38,135 bases of DNA from Lachnospiraceae bacterium (GTDB lineage Bacteria; Bacillota; Clostridia; Lachnospirales; Lachnospiraceae), in NCBI GenBank assembly GCA_021771695.1, contig JAETON010000025.1, positions 1-38,135 on the forward strand. The letters run 5' to 3'. The notes beneath the pieces were generated by a model. That model worked only from the letters and a program-made list of their open reading frames with translations. It made no database searches and was not told where the DNA came from. The position numbers and the translations under genes are program-made. The stretch's first letter is position 1. Each line of letters starts with the position of its first letter. Of the stretch, positions 16,921-24,468 are shown piece by piece.

Positions 16921-16959
16921 AGATACAAGACTGGAAATAGTCTGGTATCTTTCTTTTTC
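16921..16959 (+). terminator. terminator right after tail chaperone
   Basis: AGATAC/GTATCT plus AGACT/AGTCT stem (16921-16950, one internal mismatch, 6-nt loop), then a T-rich run to 16959. It interrupts what is normally a continuous operon between the chaperone and tape measure genes. Confidence 0.8.
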
Positions 16960-17026
16960 TACAAACAGGTATTTTACGGATTGATGATATACTTTTTGTA
17001 TATTGTATGAAAGAATAATACTTATA

Positions 17027-17055
17027 TTGATATTTTAAATAAAATGCTGTAAAAT
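17027..17055 (+). promoter_or_regulatory. promoter of the MORN lipoprotein gene
   Basis: TTGATA (17027-17032), 17-nt spacer, TAAAAT (17050-17055). Together with the terminators on either side it makes the lipoprotein an independent transcription unit. Confidence 0.65.
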
Positions 17056-17098
17056 TAATTAGTAAATTATAAATTTTTATATTCGAAGGAGAAAGAGT

Positions 17099-18076
17099 GT
17101 GAAGAAAATGAAAAGTACGAGAAAGAAAGCCAAGCAATTAGTGTTATTATGCATAATGTGTATAAGTATGGTGCTTTATGGCTGCTCAGGAAAGAAGGAG
17201 GTAAAGGATAAAGAGATTACATTGGAAATTAATGGAAAAGAGTATTCTGGGAAATATACAGGTCAATTAGAAGATGATGTACCAAATGGAAATGGTAAAT
17301 TTTCTATGAAAGAAGATCATGATTATTTGACTTATTCTGGAAAATGGAAAGAAGGGAAGTTTTCAGGGAAAGGGAAATTAAAAACTAATATTTATACAAT
17401 TGACTTTTCTGGTACTCAGACAGAAGGTATATATAATGGAGAAACTTTGAATGGGGAGGCTTCTGGAGACGGCAGTTTTGAAGCAGTAAATTCAGATAAA
17501 GTTAAATATAAATATTCTGGAGAATTTAAAAAAGGCACCTTTCATGGGCAGGGAACAACCACATATGAATCTGATGAGTATTATACTAAAACTGGAACCT
17601 ATCAGGATGGTGAATTTACACCAACCCCAGCAGAGTATTTTTATACTTTAGGAACATTAAAAGATGAAGAATATGAGCCGACAGAAAAGGCTATGAGTTT
17701 TTTGAAAAATAATCCCAATTTATTTTTAGATCAGGATAAAAAAATAGATAAAAAACTAATTGAATCGAATATATCATATAATAAGATTTCAAAAAAGGTA
17801 GATGATTACGGAGATAAACTTATATCTGTAGATAATTTACAGGTGATTCAGATTCGTGAAGAAGAAGGCTGGCAATATGAAAATACAACATTTGCTATAT
17901 TACAGGATGCTAGAGGGAATGTTTATTTTGCTAATATGATTGGAAAAGCAAAGCATATTTATCAGGGCAGCATAGTAAGTATTACGGCACTTCCGTTGGA
18001 TTATTTTACATATAAGACAGTGTCAGATTCAGATATGTGGGCATTGTCATGTGCAGTGGTTAGGATGGAAAAATAG
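17099..18076 (+). CDS. lipoprotein with MORN-like repeats (accessory cargo)
   Basis: Secreted, membrane-anchored lipoprotein of 325 aa. The signal peptide ends in the lipobox LYGC, so the mature protein begins at the Cys near residue 29. Residues about 50-190 hold MORN-like repeats (YSGKWKEGKFSGKGKL, YSGEFKKGTFHGQGTT, GTYQDGEF). The C-terminal part (about 195-325) is a small alpha/beta domain with no recognised family. A GTG start at 17099 is supported by GAAGGAG 7 nt upstream; ATG 17108 is the alternative. It is not a usual tail component. It has its own promoter and terminator and sits between chaperone and tape measure, like a prophage 'moron'. A surface immunity or exclusion role is possible but unproven. 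Confidence 0.75.
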   Translation: MKKMKSTRKKAKQLVLLCIMCISMVLYGCSGKKEVKDKEITLEINGKEYSGKYTGQLEDDVPNGNGKFSMKEDHDYLTYSGKWKEGKFSGKGKLKTNIYTIDFSGTQTEGIYNGETLNGEASGDGSFEAVNSDKVKYKYSGEFKKGTFHGQGTTTYESDEYYTKTGTYQDGEFTPTPAEYFYTLGTLKDEEYEPTEKAMSFLKNNPNLFLDQDKKIDKKLIESNISYNKISKKVDDYGDKLISVDNLQVIQIREEEGWQYENTTFAILQDARGNVYFANMIGKAKHIYQGSIVSITALPLDYFTYKTVSDSDMWALSCAVVRMEK

Positions 18077-18113
18077 ACAGATATAAATTAAAAGTTGAAA
18101 TTATTATAGATAT

Positions 18114-18143
18114 GGCACAGGTATGAAATATACCTGTGCCTTT
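18114..18143 (+). terminator. terminator after lipoprotein gene
   Basis: Perfect 11-bp stem GGCACAGGTAT/ATACCTGTGCC (18114-18124 with 18130-18140) with a short T stretch. The group II intron relic starts a few bases downstream. Confidence 0.75.
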
Positions 18144-18146
18144 GTA

Positions 18147-18767
18147 GTATAACGGGCATGTCCCGAAGCTTGGGTTAAAAGTCAACATGACCAAAACCCA
18201 TATCACGAGACCGGCAAAACTGAAATATCTTGGATTTGGGTTCTATAAAGACAGCAAGACTAAAGAGTGGAAATGCAGACCACATAAGGACTCCATTGCA
18301 AGATTAAAGGGCAGGCTGAAAGAACGAACCATGAGGAAAATGTCTGGTAAAATCACAGAAAAGATTAAACGTATCAATCAGGTGACAAGAGGCTGGATAA
18401 ACTATTACGCCCTCGACTAAATGAAAATATAAATGAAAGAAATTGACGCACACTTAAGAACGAGAATCCGTATTATCATTTGGGAACAATGGAAAGTGCC
18501 GAAGAAACGGCAATGGGGATTGCAAAAGTTAGGAATTGGAAGAGACCTTGCAAGGCTGACTTCATATTGTGGAGACTGCTACTATTGGGCAGCTACTAAA
18601 ACATGCGTAGTCAAGGCAATTTCTAAAAATGTATTGGCACGAGCAGGACTCGTTAGCTGTCTGGATTATGATAATGAGCGTCATGCTTTGAAGTTATATT
18701 GAACCGTCGTATGCCGAACGGCACGTACGGTGGTGTGAGAGGGGAGAGAAAATCTCCCTCACTCGAT
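18147..18767 (+). mobile_element. 3' remnant of a group II intron
   Basis: The piece holds the C-terminal part of an intron-encoded reverse transcriptase/maturase, followed by the RNA 3' end. A domain V-like hairpin follows the ORF (about 18703-18735, built on CCGTCGTATGCCG...GGCACGTACGG). A domain VI-like stem (GGGGAGA/TCTCCC) comes next, and the element ends at ACTCGAT near 18767. The intron 5' half, including domains I to III and the polymerase active site, is absent. It sits directly behind a terminator hairpin, a favoured target of some bacterial group II introns. The left boundary is approximate. Confidence 0.8.
18187..18702 (+). pseudogene. ltrA-like: group II intron maturase, truncated and interrupted
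   Basis: This is the end of a group II intron reverse transcriptase: the last fingers/thumb segment (KLKYLGFGFYKDSKTKEWKC), the maturase X domain (LKERTMRKMSGKITEKIKRINQVTRGWINYY), and the C-terminal part (MKEIDAHLRTRIRIIIWEQWK to the LKLY end). The reverse transcriptase core and YADD box are missing. Two in-frame stops (18418-18420 and 18430-18432) break the remaining frame. It cannot make an active maturase and marks an old insertion followed by decay. Confidence 0.85.
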
Positions 18768-18832
18768 TAAAATATATATAAACAATAATGCGTCTGGAAG
18801 GTAATATTACATTTAACAGCTAAGTACATATC

Positions 18833-18861
18833 TTGCTTTCGCAATAGGATATTAGTAAAAT
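18833..18861 (+). promoter_or_regulatory. array unit 1 candidate promoter
   Basis: TTGCTT (18833-18838), 17-nt spacer, TAAAAT (18856-18861). The same pair with the same spacing occurs before units 2, 4 and 5. Only the -10 is close to consensus; the conservation between copies is the main support. Confidence 0.5.
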
Positions 18862-18892
18862 AAGATTCATGGATAAAGGTGGAGGAAGTAAG

Positions 18893-19892
18893 ATGGAAAA
18901 AAAGAAGAGTATGTAGTATGTGAAGAAAAATATTTTTATTTAATTTTTATTATAGTATGTGCAATATTAACATATATATCTTATTGGGCGTTTACGTTAG
19001 ATGCTAATGATAGTGTATTTGAATATCGAAATGTTGGGTACATTCGTATTATTAGTTTTTTGGGAATAATAGCATTTTCATTACTAACATTATTTTATAT
19101 AAAATCTTATATTTCATTAAAAAAAATAATAGAATACTTGTTTTAACAGAGAAAGGGATTGAGTGCAATAATCCTGGCATGGAATATATAGGATGGATAG
19201 GCTGGGAGGAAATAGTAGATATTGCAGTAGAAAAAGATGGAGATTATACCGTCTTAAATGTCTATTTCTTTAATAATAATAGAGAATTAGAAAAAACTAG
19301 AGAGAAGAGAGTAAGAACAATTTTTAAAGAAAAAGATGGAATGCAGTGGGCAAGTATTCCGTTGTTGGAAACAAATCGGGATAAAGATGAGATTAAGGAG
19401 AAGGTACAAGAATACTGGGAAAAATATGGACAGGGAGGAGAACAAATCGGAAGCCTTGAAAAGAAAGCAGTAAAAAAACAGGAAAGGTTAGTTGAAGAAA
19501 ATGTGCAAAATGAAATGGATTTGATTGGAGGAATTTTAGAGGCAGCTGATTCTAAAAATTACCATAAATTGCAGGAGTCTATTGAAATCAAAAGAAATGG
19601 AAAAATTCTTTTTGATTTCAATATTCGTTCGTTAAGGCAAGAAGAGATAAGTAATTTGATGAAAGAGTATGCAACTGAAAAATTTGTCTTACAGAAAATT
19701 TATTTAGCAACCATAGATAAAGAAAAGATATGGGATAATTGGGAAATTCAAAATGGATTAAGGAAAAAAGGATTTTCAATTTCTACAGGAATTGATGTGA
19801 TTCAAGCAGTATTGGAAGAAAGTGAAATCAAAGAAATTAGTGCCAAGATTGATAAAATCAGTGACTTTCATGATTTTGAAATTTCAGAATAA
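18893..19892 (+). pseudogene. array unit 1: membrane/PH-like + XkdN-domain protein, frameshifted
   Basis: First of five tandem paralogues. The ATG at 18893 follows the array's GGTGGAGGAAGT ribosome site. Reading across two one-base deletions restores the family protein: an N-terminal segment with two membrane helices, a PH-like domain with the GWEEIVDI motif, a charged linker, and an XkdN-like chaperone domain (EMDLIGGILEAADSK ... KIYLATIDKEKIWDN ... SDFHDFEISE). The deletions lie in A runs, one right after the start codon (A7) and one near 19125-19133 (A8). The 3' part is still open from about 19179 and could give an XkdN-domain fragment. Either decay or slippage-based switching would explain this. 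Confidence 0.75.
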
Positions 19893-19941
19893 ATGAAAGG
19901 GAAAGTAGATATAAAAAATTAAAATCATATAAAAAGAAAAA

Positions 19942-19983
19942 GGAAAGATATAGGATAAACAAGTTCTGTGTCTTTCCTTTTTT
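19942..19983 (+). terminator. array unit 1 terminator
   Basis: GGAAAGA...TCTTTCC stem extended by A/T arms and wobble pairs, followed by T6. Same hairpin family as at 23110 and 24405. Confidence 0.8.
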
Positions 19984-20005
19984 GATGAAAGAAAGGAGAA
20001 AAAGA

Positions 20006-20044
20006 ATGGCAGAAACATTAGTAATTCATGTACAGGGAAGTTAA
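20006..20044 (+). pseudogene. relic of the tape measure gene start (copy A)
   Basis: After an intact GAAAGGAGAAAAAG site, the frame reads MAETLVIHVQG, identical to the true tape measure start at 24469, then Ser and a stop. It is a left-over of tandem duplication, since the duplicated unit carried the 5' end of the tape measure gene. A 12-aa peptide could still be translated. Confidence 0.8.
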
Positions 20045-20099
20045 AAGATAAGATTGTATTTATATAAGTGATGGTATGCTCTACAATTAAAATGAAATC

Positions 20100-20128
20100 T
20101 TGCTTTTATTATAAGATACCAGTAAAAT
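20100..20128 (+). promoter_or_regulatory. array unit 2 candidate promoter
   Basis: TTGCTT (20100-20105), 17-nt spacer, TAAAAT (20123-20128), as in units 1, 4 and 5. Confidence 0.5.
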
Positions 20129-20159
20129 AAGCTTAATAGATAAAGGTGGAGAAAGCAAG

Positions 20160-21157
20160 ATGGAGAAAAAGAAAGTATATAAAGTTCACAAAAATAAAAA
20201 AAGTATTTATGGTGGACAATTTTTAGTGCAGTATTTGGTTATGGTGGATATTGGATGTTGACATTAAGTGCAAATGATAGTGCATTTGAACATTGAAGTG
20301 TGTTCATAGTTAGATTAATGGGTGTATTTTTAATAGTAATAATGGGATTGTTTGTTTTTTCTTTAATAACTGGATTTTTAGGGAAAAATGTAGTTATGGT
20401 TTTAACAGAAGAAAATGTATGGCTTGATAATTTCCCTCCTATTGGATTTATAGGCACAATTGATTGGGAGGAGATATATGATATTCAAATAGAAACAAAT
20501 CAGGATGAAAAAGCAATTTTATTCTATTATGATAGTGAAAATAAGAAACATAGTAGAAAAAGAAGATTGTCCGCATTTAATCTCGAAGATAGGGATATAG
20601 CCCGGCTTGCATTGCTTTTTATTGAAGAAGATAGAGAAGAAGTTATCAAAACAGTATTTGAATATTGGCAAGAATATCAACAGAGAGCTGATAAATCATT
20701 AAAAATATTTGAACAAAAAGATATAATAGTTAAGGAACAAAAGAATATAATTTCAGAGATAAAAAAAGATAATTCTCAATTAGTTCGAGGACTTTTGAAA
20801 GCAGCTGATTCTAAAAAGCAAATTGATTTGAAAGAATCTATTGAAATTAAGAGGAATGAAGAAACATTTTTTGAATTTCATATTTGTTCGTTAGATAAAA
20901 AAGAAATGGATAACTTAAGTAAAAAATATGTAACAGAAAAACTTGTCTTACAGAAAATTTATTTAGCAACAATAGATAGAGAAAAAATATGGGATAATGA
21001 AGAAATTCAAAATCAATTAAGGACAAAAGGATTTTCAATCTGTACCGGAGTTGATGTGATTCAAGCAGTATTGGAAGAAAGTGAAATCAAAGAAATTAAT
21101 GCCCGGATTGATCAAATCAGTGGCTTCCATGATGCTGAAATCTCAAATGTAAATTAA
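20160..21157 (+). pseudogene. array unit 2: membrane/PH-like + XkdN-domain protein, disrupted
   Basis: Second paralogue. The ATG at 20160 has the conserved array ribosome site, but an early frameshift (about 20195-20210) and a TGA at 20294-20296, in place of the Arg codon seen in FEHRN of unit 4, break the N-terminal membrane segment. From about 20300 the frame is open to 21157 and encodes the second membrane helix, the PH-like domain (FIGTIDWEEIYDIQ), a linker and a complete XkdN-like domain (QLVRGLLKAADSKK ... SGFHDAEISNVN). A shorter protein starting at the GTG 20300 is possible. No clear terminator follows this unit. Confidence 0.72.
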
Positions 21158-21228
21158 CAGAGATGGAAGAAGATATAGAAAACTAAAATAATATAAGAAT
21201 GAAATTAATGAATGAAATAAATTTAATT

Positions 21229-21259
21229 TTGCTTGTAAAGGTTTTAATAGTGTTATAAA
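21229..21259 (+). promoter_or_regulatory. array unit 3 candidate promoter (degenerate)
   Basis: TTGCTT (21229-21234) and TATAAA (21254-21259) with a 19-nt spacer. Related to the other array promoters but with poorer spacing. Confidence 0.35.
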
Positions 21260-21287
21260 ACTACTATTGTAGTAGAAAGGTGAGAGA

Positions 21288-21926
21288 ATGGAAGAAAAGG
21301 CAAATTATATAGTTCATAAAAGCAAAAGGAAATATTTAATGAGGATGAGCTTCTACTTAGTTCTAGTTTGTTTAGGATTTTGGTGTTTAGATCCTAATCC
21401 AAGTAGTACTCCAGTAGAACGGTATGGAATTCTGGCGGTTAGAATGATAGCAGTTTTTGGAATATTACTGTTTGGCTTGATAGTGATATATTGTATAAAA
21501 GAAGCTTTTAGCAAAAAAGAAGTTATGATACTGTCAAAAGAGGGGATTTGGTTTGATAATCTTCCGCCTTTAGGATTTATCGGAACTATTAGTTGGGATG
21601 AAATATATGATATTCAAGAAGAACCTATAAAAGAAACTACATTTGAATTTTATTATAAAGATAAGCACAAGAGGGCAAAAAGAAAAAGGTGGTCATATTT
21701 TTTGGGCGATTATGATGAAATGGCTAAAATCCGATTGGTACATATAAAAGAGGACATAAAAGAAGTAAGAAAAATCATATATGAATATTGGGAATGTTAT
21801 GGACAGATGAAAGAGCAGCCAAACATAAAAACAGACGAAATGGAAAGTAAGGCAGAATTCCATGATTCATTTCATCATTTGAATGTGAACAATAAATCAA
21901 AGAAGTCAGAATTGACAGAAAAATAA
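21288..21926 (+). CDS. array unit 3: membrane/PH-like protein without XkdN domain
   Basis: Intact 212-aa member of the array. It has the two N-terminal helices (about 17-37 and 50-72) and the PH-like region (about 80-170, with LPPLGFIGTISWDEIYDIQ, close to unit 2). It stops soon after the linker, with an unrelated polar tail (HDSFHHLNVNNKSKK), so the XkdN chaperone domain is absent. The ribosome site AAAGGTGAGAG is good. It resembles stand-alone STM3941-type membrane proteins. It may be the ancestral form of the N-terminal module, or a unit that lost its C-terminus. Confidence 0.75.
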   Translation: MEEKANYIVHKSKRKYLMRMSFYLVLVCLGFWCLDPNPSSTPVERYGILAVRMIAVFGILLFGLIVIYCIKEAFSKKEVMILSKEGIWFDNLPPLGFIGTISWDEIYDIQEEPIKETTFEFYYKDKHKRAKRKRWSYFLGDYDEMAKIRLVHIKEDIKEVRKIIYEYWECYGQMKEQPNIKTDEMESKAEFHDSFHHLNVNNKSKKSELTEK

Positions 21927-21975
21927 GAACTGTGTTTATATAGTTGATGATATACTTTATAATTAAAATGAAATC

Positions 21976-22004
21976 TTGCTTTCATAATAGGATATTAGTA
22001 AAAT
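21976..22004 (+). promoter_or_regulatory. array unit 4 candidate promoter
   Basis: TTGCTT (21976-21981), 17-nt spacer, TAAAAT (21999-22004). A 15-nt stretch just upstream (TTGATGATATACTTT at 21944) also occurs at 16981 after the tail chaperone. Confidence 0.5.
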
Positions 22005-22035
22005 AAGATTAATGGATAAAGGTGGAGGAAGTAAG

Positions 22036-23061
22036 ATGGAGAAAAAAGAAGAGTATGTGGTATATGGAAATAAAACGAGGTATTTATTGTGGTGTTTGGC
22101 GGGGATAGTAATGGTTTATTGTGGTTATTCTATATTAAATTTGGATGCAAGTGATAGTGTATTTGAGCATCGAAATATTGGGTTTGTGCGATTAGTTAGT
22201 GTATGTGGAATTATACTTTTCATTGCATGTATAATTGTTTTTATTATATGCTTTTGTAAACTGAAAAAGGATAATAAATTAATTATTCTTACAGAAGATG
22301 CAATACGGTTAAATCATTTATTAGGTGGTTTTAGAGGTTGGATTGGATGGGAGGAAATTGTAAATTTAAATACTAGAATGGATGAGTATGGGAATACACT
22401 TTTAGAAATTTATTATGTAGATAAAAATGATTATTTAAAAAGTAAGAGAAAGTCTGGAATGTTAGGTTTAAAAGATATTGAGGGAGACATTCACCAAGCA
22501 GGATTAGGGATTGTTGGAACAAATAAAAAACCAAAAGAAGTTGTTGAAAAAATTTATGAATACTGGGAAAACTATAAACAACAAACAAAAAAGCCTGTTG
22601 AACCAGTAGAAACGATAAAAACAGAAACAGACATATTGATTGAAAAACCTAAAACGGAGATAGTAGAGGAAGATGAATTAAATTTGATGGAAGGACTTTT
22701 AGAGGCTGCTGACGATAAAAAATGCAATGAATTGCAACAATCCATTAAAATCAAAAGAAATGGAAAAATTCTTTTTGAATTTCATATTCGCTCATTGAAT
22801 AAAAAAGAAATGAGTGATTTAAATGAAAAATATGTGGTAGAAAAATGTAGTTTGCAGAAAATTTATTTGGCAACCATAGATAAAGAAAAAATATGGGATA
22901 ATGAACAAATTCAAAATCAATTAAAGGCAAGGGGATTTTCGATTTCTACAGGGATTGATGTGATTCAAGCAGTATTGGAAGAAAGTGAAATCAAAGAAAT
23001 TAATATCCAGATTGATCAAATCAGTGGCTTTCATGATTCTGAAATCTCGAAAGTAAATTAA
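22036..23061 (+). CDS. array unit 4: intact membrane/PH-like + XkdN-domain protein
   Basis: Full-length array protein, 341 aa. Membrane helices lie at about 15-35 and 51-74, with the short loop LDASDSVFEHRN outside or between. A PH-like domain at about 80-170 carries the motif GWIGWEEIVNL and resembles STM3941-family proteins. A Pro/Glu/Lys/Thr-rich linker spans about 185-215. The C-terminal domain (about 218-338) is a copy of the tail chaperone XkdN (ELNLMEGLLEAADDKK ... KIYLATIDKEKIWDNEQ ... QIDQISGFHDSEIS). It lacks the slip site and -1 extension. The start is 22036 because the GGTGGAGGAAGT site lies 5 nt before it. Expected location: cytoplasmic membrane, chaperone domain in the cytoplasm. 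Function unknown; tape-measure binding is inferred. Confidence 0.82.
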   Translation: MEKKEEYVVYGNKTRYLLWCLAGIVMVYCGYSILNLDASDSVFEHRNIGFVRLVSVCGIILFIACIIVFIICFCKLKKDNKLIILTEDAIRLNHLLGGFRGWIGWEEIVNLNTRMDEYGNTLLEIYYVDKNDYLKSKRKSGMLGLKDIEGDIHQAGLGIVGTNKKPKEVVEKIYEYWENYKQQTKKPVEPVETIKTETDILIEKPKTEIVEEDELNLMEGLLEAADDKKCNELQQSIKIKRNGKILFEFHIRSLNKKEMSDLNEKYVVEKCSLQKIYLATIDKEKIWDNEQIQNQLKARGFSISTGIDVIQAVLEESEIKEINIQIDQISGFHDSEISKVN

Positions 23062-23109
23062 CAGAAAGGGAAGAAGATATAGAAAACTAAAATAATATAA
23101 AGATAAAGA

Positions 23110-23151
23110 GGAAAGATATAGGACTAAGAAGTTCTATACCTTTCCTTTTTT
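23110..23151 (+). terminator. array unit 4 terminator
   Basis: GGAAAG-A-TATAG stem (23110-23121) paired with CTATA-C-CTTTCC and an inner GGACT/AGTTC extension with a small loop, followed by T6. One mismatch in the stem. Confidence 0.82.
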
Positions 23152-23173
23152 GATGGAAGAAAGGAGAAAAAGA

Positions 23174-23236
23174 ATGGCAGAAACATTAGTAATTAGTGCA
23201 CAAGAGAAGTTTAAAGATAAGAATGTGTTTATATGA
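23174..23236 (+). pseudogene. relic of the tape measure gene start (copy B)
   Basis: Begins MAETLVI like the real tape measure, with the same ribosome site, then diverges (SAQEKFKDKNVFI) and stops after 20 codons. It marks the edge of another duplication unit. Confidence 0.78.
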
Positions 23237-23264
23237 TAGTATATTCTGCGATTAAAATGAAATC

Positions 23265-23293
23265 TTGCTTTCGTAATAGGATATTAGTAAAAT
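23265..23293 (+). promoter_or_regulatory. array unit 5 candidate promoter
   Basis: TTGCTT (23265-23270), 17-nt spacer, TAAAAT (23288-23293); same layout as units 1, 2 and 4. Confidence 0.5.
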
Positions 23294-23324
23294 AAAATTA
23301 ATAGATAAAGGTGGAGGAAGTAAG

Positions 23325-24359
23325 ATGGAGAAAAAAGAAGAGTATGTAGTACATGTTACAAGAAGTAGTTATTTGCTTCGTATTATTATGAGTTTTGCAA
23401 TGGAATATTTATTTTATAGAATATTTATCTTGGATGCAAATAATAGCGTATTTGAATATAGAAATGTTACATATATTCGATTGATTAGTCTTGTAGGTAT
23501 GGCATTATTTTTTGTATGTTTTATTGTTTTAGTGATTATGTTTTTGGGATTAAGAAAAAATAATGGATTAATTTTTCTTAATCAATCCAAGATTAAAATT
23601 TGTTATAATCATCCCATTTTAGGTGTTTTGACTGAAATTGCATGGGAAGAAATAACAGATATTGATAGGAGGAGGAAACAAAATGATGATTGGGTAATGG
23701 ATATCTATTATATTGATAAAAATATAGTTGGTTTGGATAAAAAGAAAAGAGGGAAAGAGGTTGTTTTTACTAATGATGGTATAATTTACAGAGCATCTGT
23801 GTTGTTAGCTTATATAGATAAAGAGCCAGAAGAAGTTATTAATAAAATATTTGAATACTGGGAAAACTATAAACAACAAACAAAGCAGCATGTTGAACCA
23901 GTAGAAACGATAAAAACAGAAACAGACATTTTGCTTGAAAAACCTAAAACAGAGATAGTAGAGGAAAATGAATTAAATTTGATGGAGGGACTTTTAGAGG
24001 CTGCTGACGATAAAAAATGCAATGAATTGCAACAATCCATTAAAATCAAAAGAAATGGAAAAATTCTTTTTGATTTCAATATTTGCTCATTAAGTCGAGA
24101 AGAGATAAACAAGTTGGGTGAGAAGTATATAGGGAAAGAATATAGTTTACAGAAAATTTATTTAGCAACCATAGATAAAGAAAAAATATGGGATAATGAA
24201 CAAATTCAAAGTCAATTAAGGAAAAAAGGATTTTCAATTTCTACAGGAATTGATATGATTCAAGCAGTATTGGAAGAAAGTGAAATCAAAGAAATTAATG
24301 CCAAGATTGATCAAATCAGTGGCATTCATGCTTTTGAAATCTCGAAAGCCAATGAATAG
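23325..24359 (+). CDS. array unit 5: intact membrane/PH-like + XkdN-domain protein
   Basis: Second complete full-length array protein (344 aa). Its layout matches unit 4: two helices (about 14-34 and 50-74), PH-like domain with AWEEITDID, linker, XkdN-like domain. From the linker on (EPVETIKTETDIL) it is nearly identical to unit 4, but the membrane and PH-like part is clearly different. The C-terminal domain is therefore kept uniform or recently copied, while the N-terminal part has diversified. A strong terminator separates it from the tape measure gene. Function unknown; see unit 4. Confidence 0.82.
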   Translation: MEKKEEYVVHVTRSSYLLRIIMSFAMEYLFYRIFILDANNSVFEYRNVTYIRLISLVGMALFFVCFIVLVIMFLGLRKNNGLIFLNQSKIKICYNHPILGVLTEIAWEEITDIDRRRKQNDDWVMDIYYIDKNIVGLDKKKRGKEVVFTNDGIIYRASVLLAYIDKEPEEVINKIFEYWENYKQQTKQHVEPVETIKTETDILLEKPKTEIVEENELNLMEGLLEAADDKKCNELQQSIKIKRNGKILFDFNICSLSREEINKLGEKYIGKEYSLQKIYLATIDKEKIWDNEQIQSQLRKKGFSISTGIDMIQAVLEESEIKEINAKIDQISGIHAFEISKANE

Positions 24360-24404
24360 AGATGGAAGAAGATATAGAAAACTAAAATAATACAAAAATA
24401 AAGA

Positions 24405-24446
24405 GGAAAGATATAGGACTGAGAAGTTCTACATCTTTCCTTTTTT
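24405..24446 (+). terminator. terminator before the tape measure gene
   Basis: Long hairpin GGAAAGAT-A-TAGGACT / AGTTCTA-C-ATCTTTCC with a four-base loop and one mismatch, then T6 (24441-24446). It ends 22 nt before the tape measure start, so tape measure expression needs read-through, antitermination or another promoter. Confidence 0.85.
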
Positions 24447-24468
24447 GATGAAAGAAAGGAGAAAAAGG

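Noticed and set aside
18840-18870. Riboswitch in the array leaders
   Set aside because: The conserved leader is only about 70 nt and is better explained by a promoter and ribosome site; no known aptamer core was recognised.
18826-24446. CRISPR-like or other short regular repeat array
   Set aside because: The repeats are whole coding units of about 1 kb or more with protein-level similarity, not short direct repeats with unique spacers.
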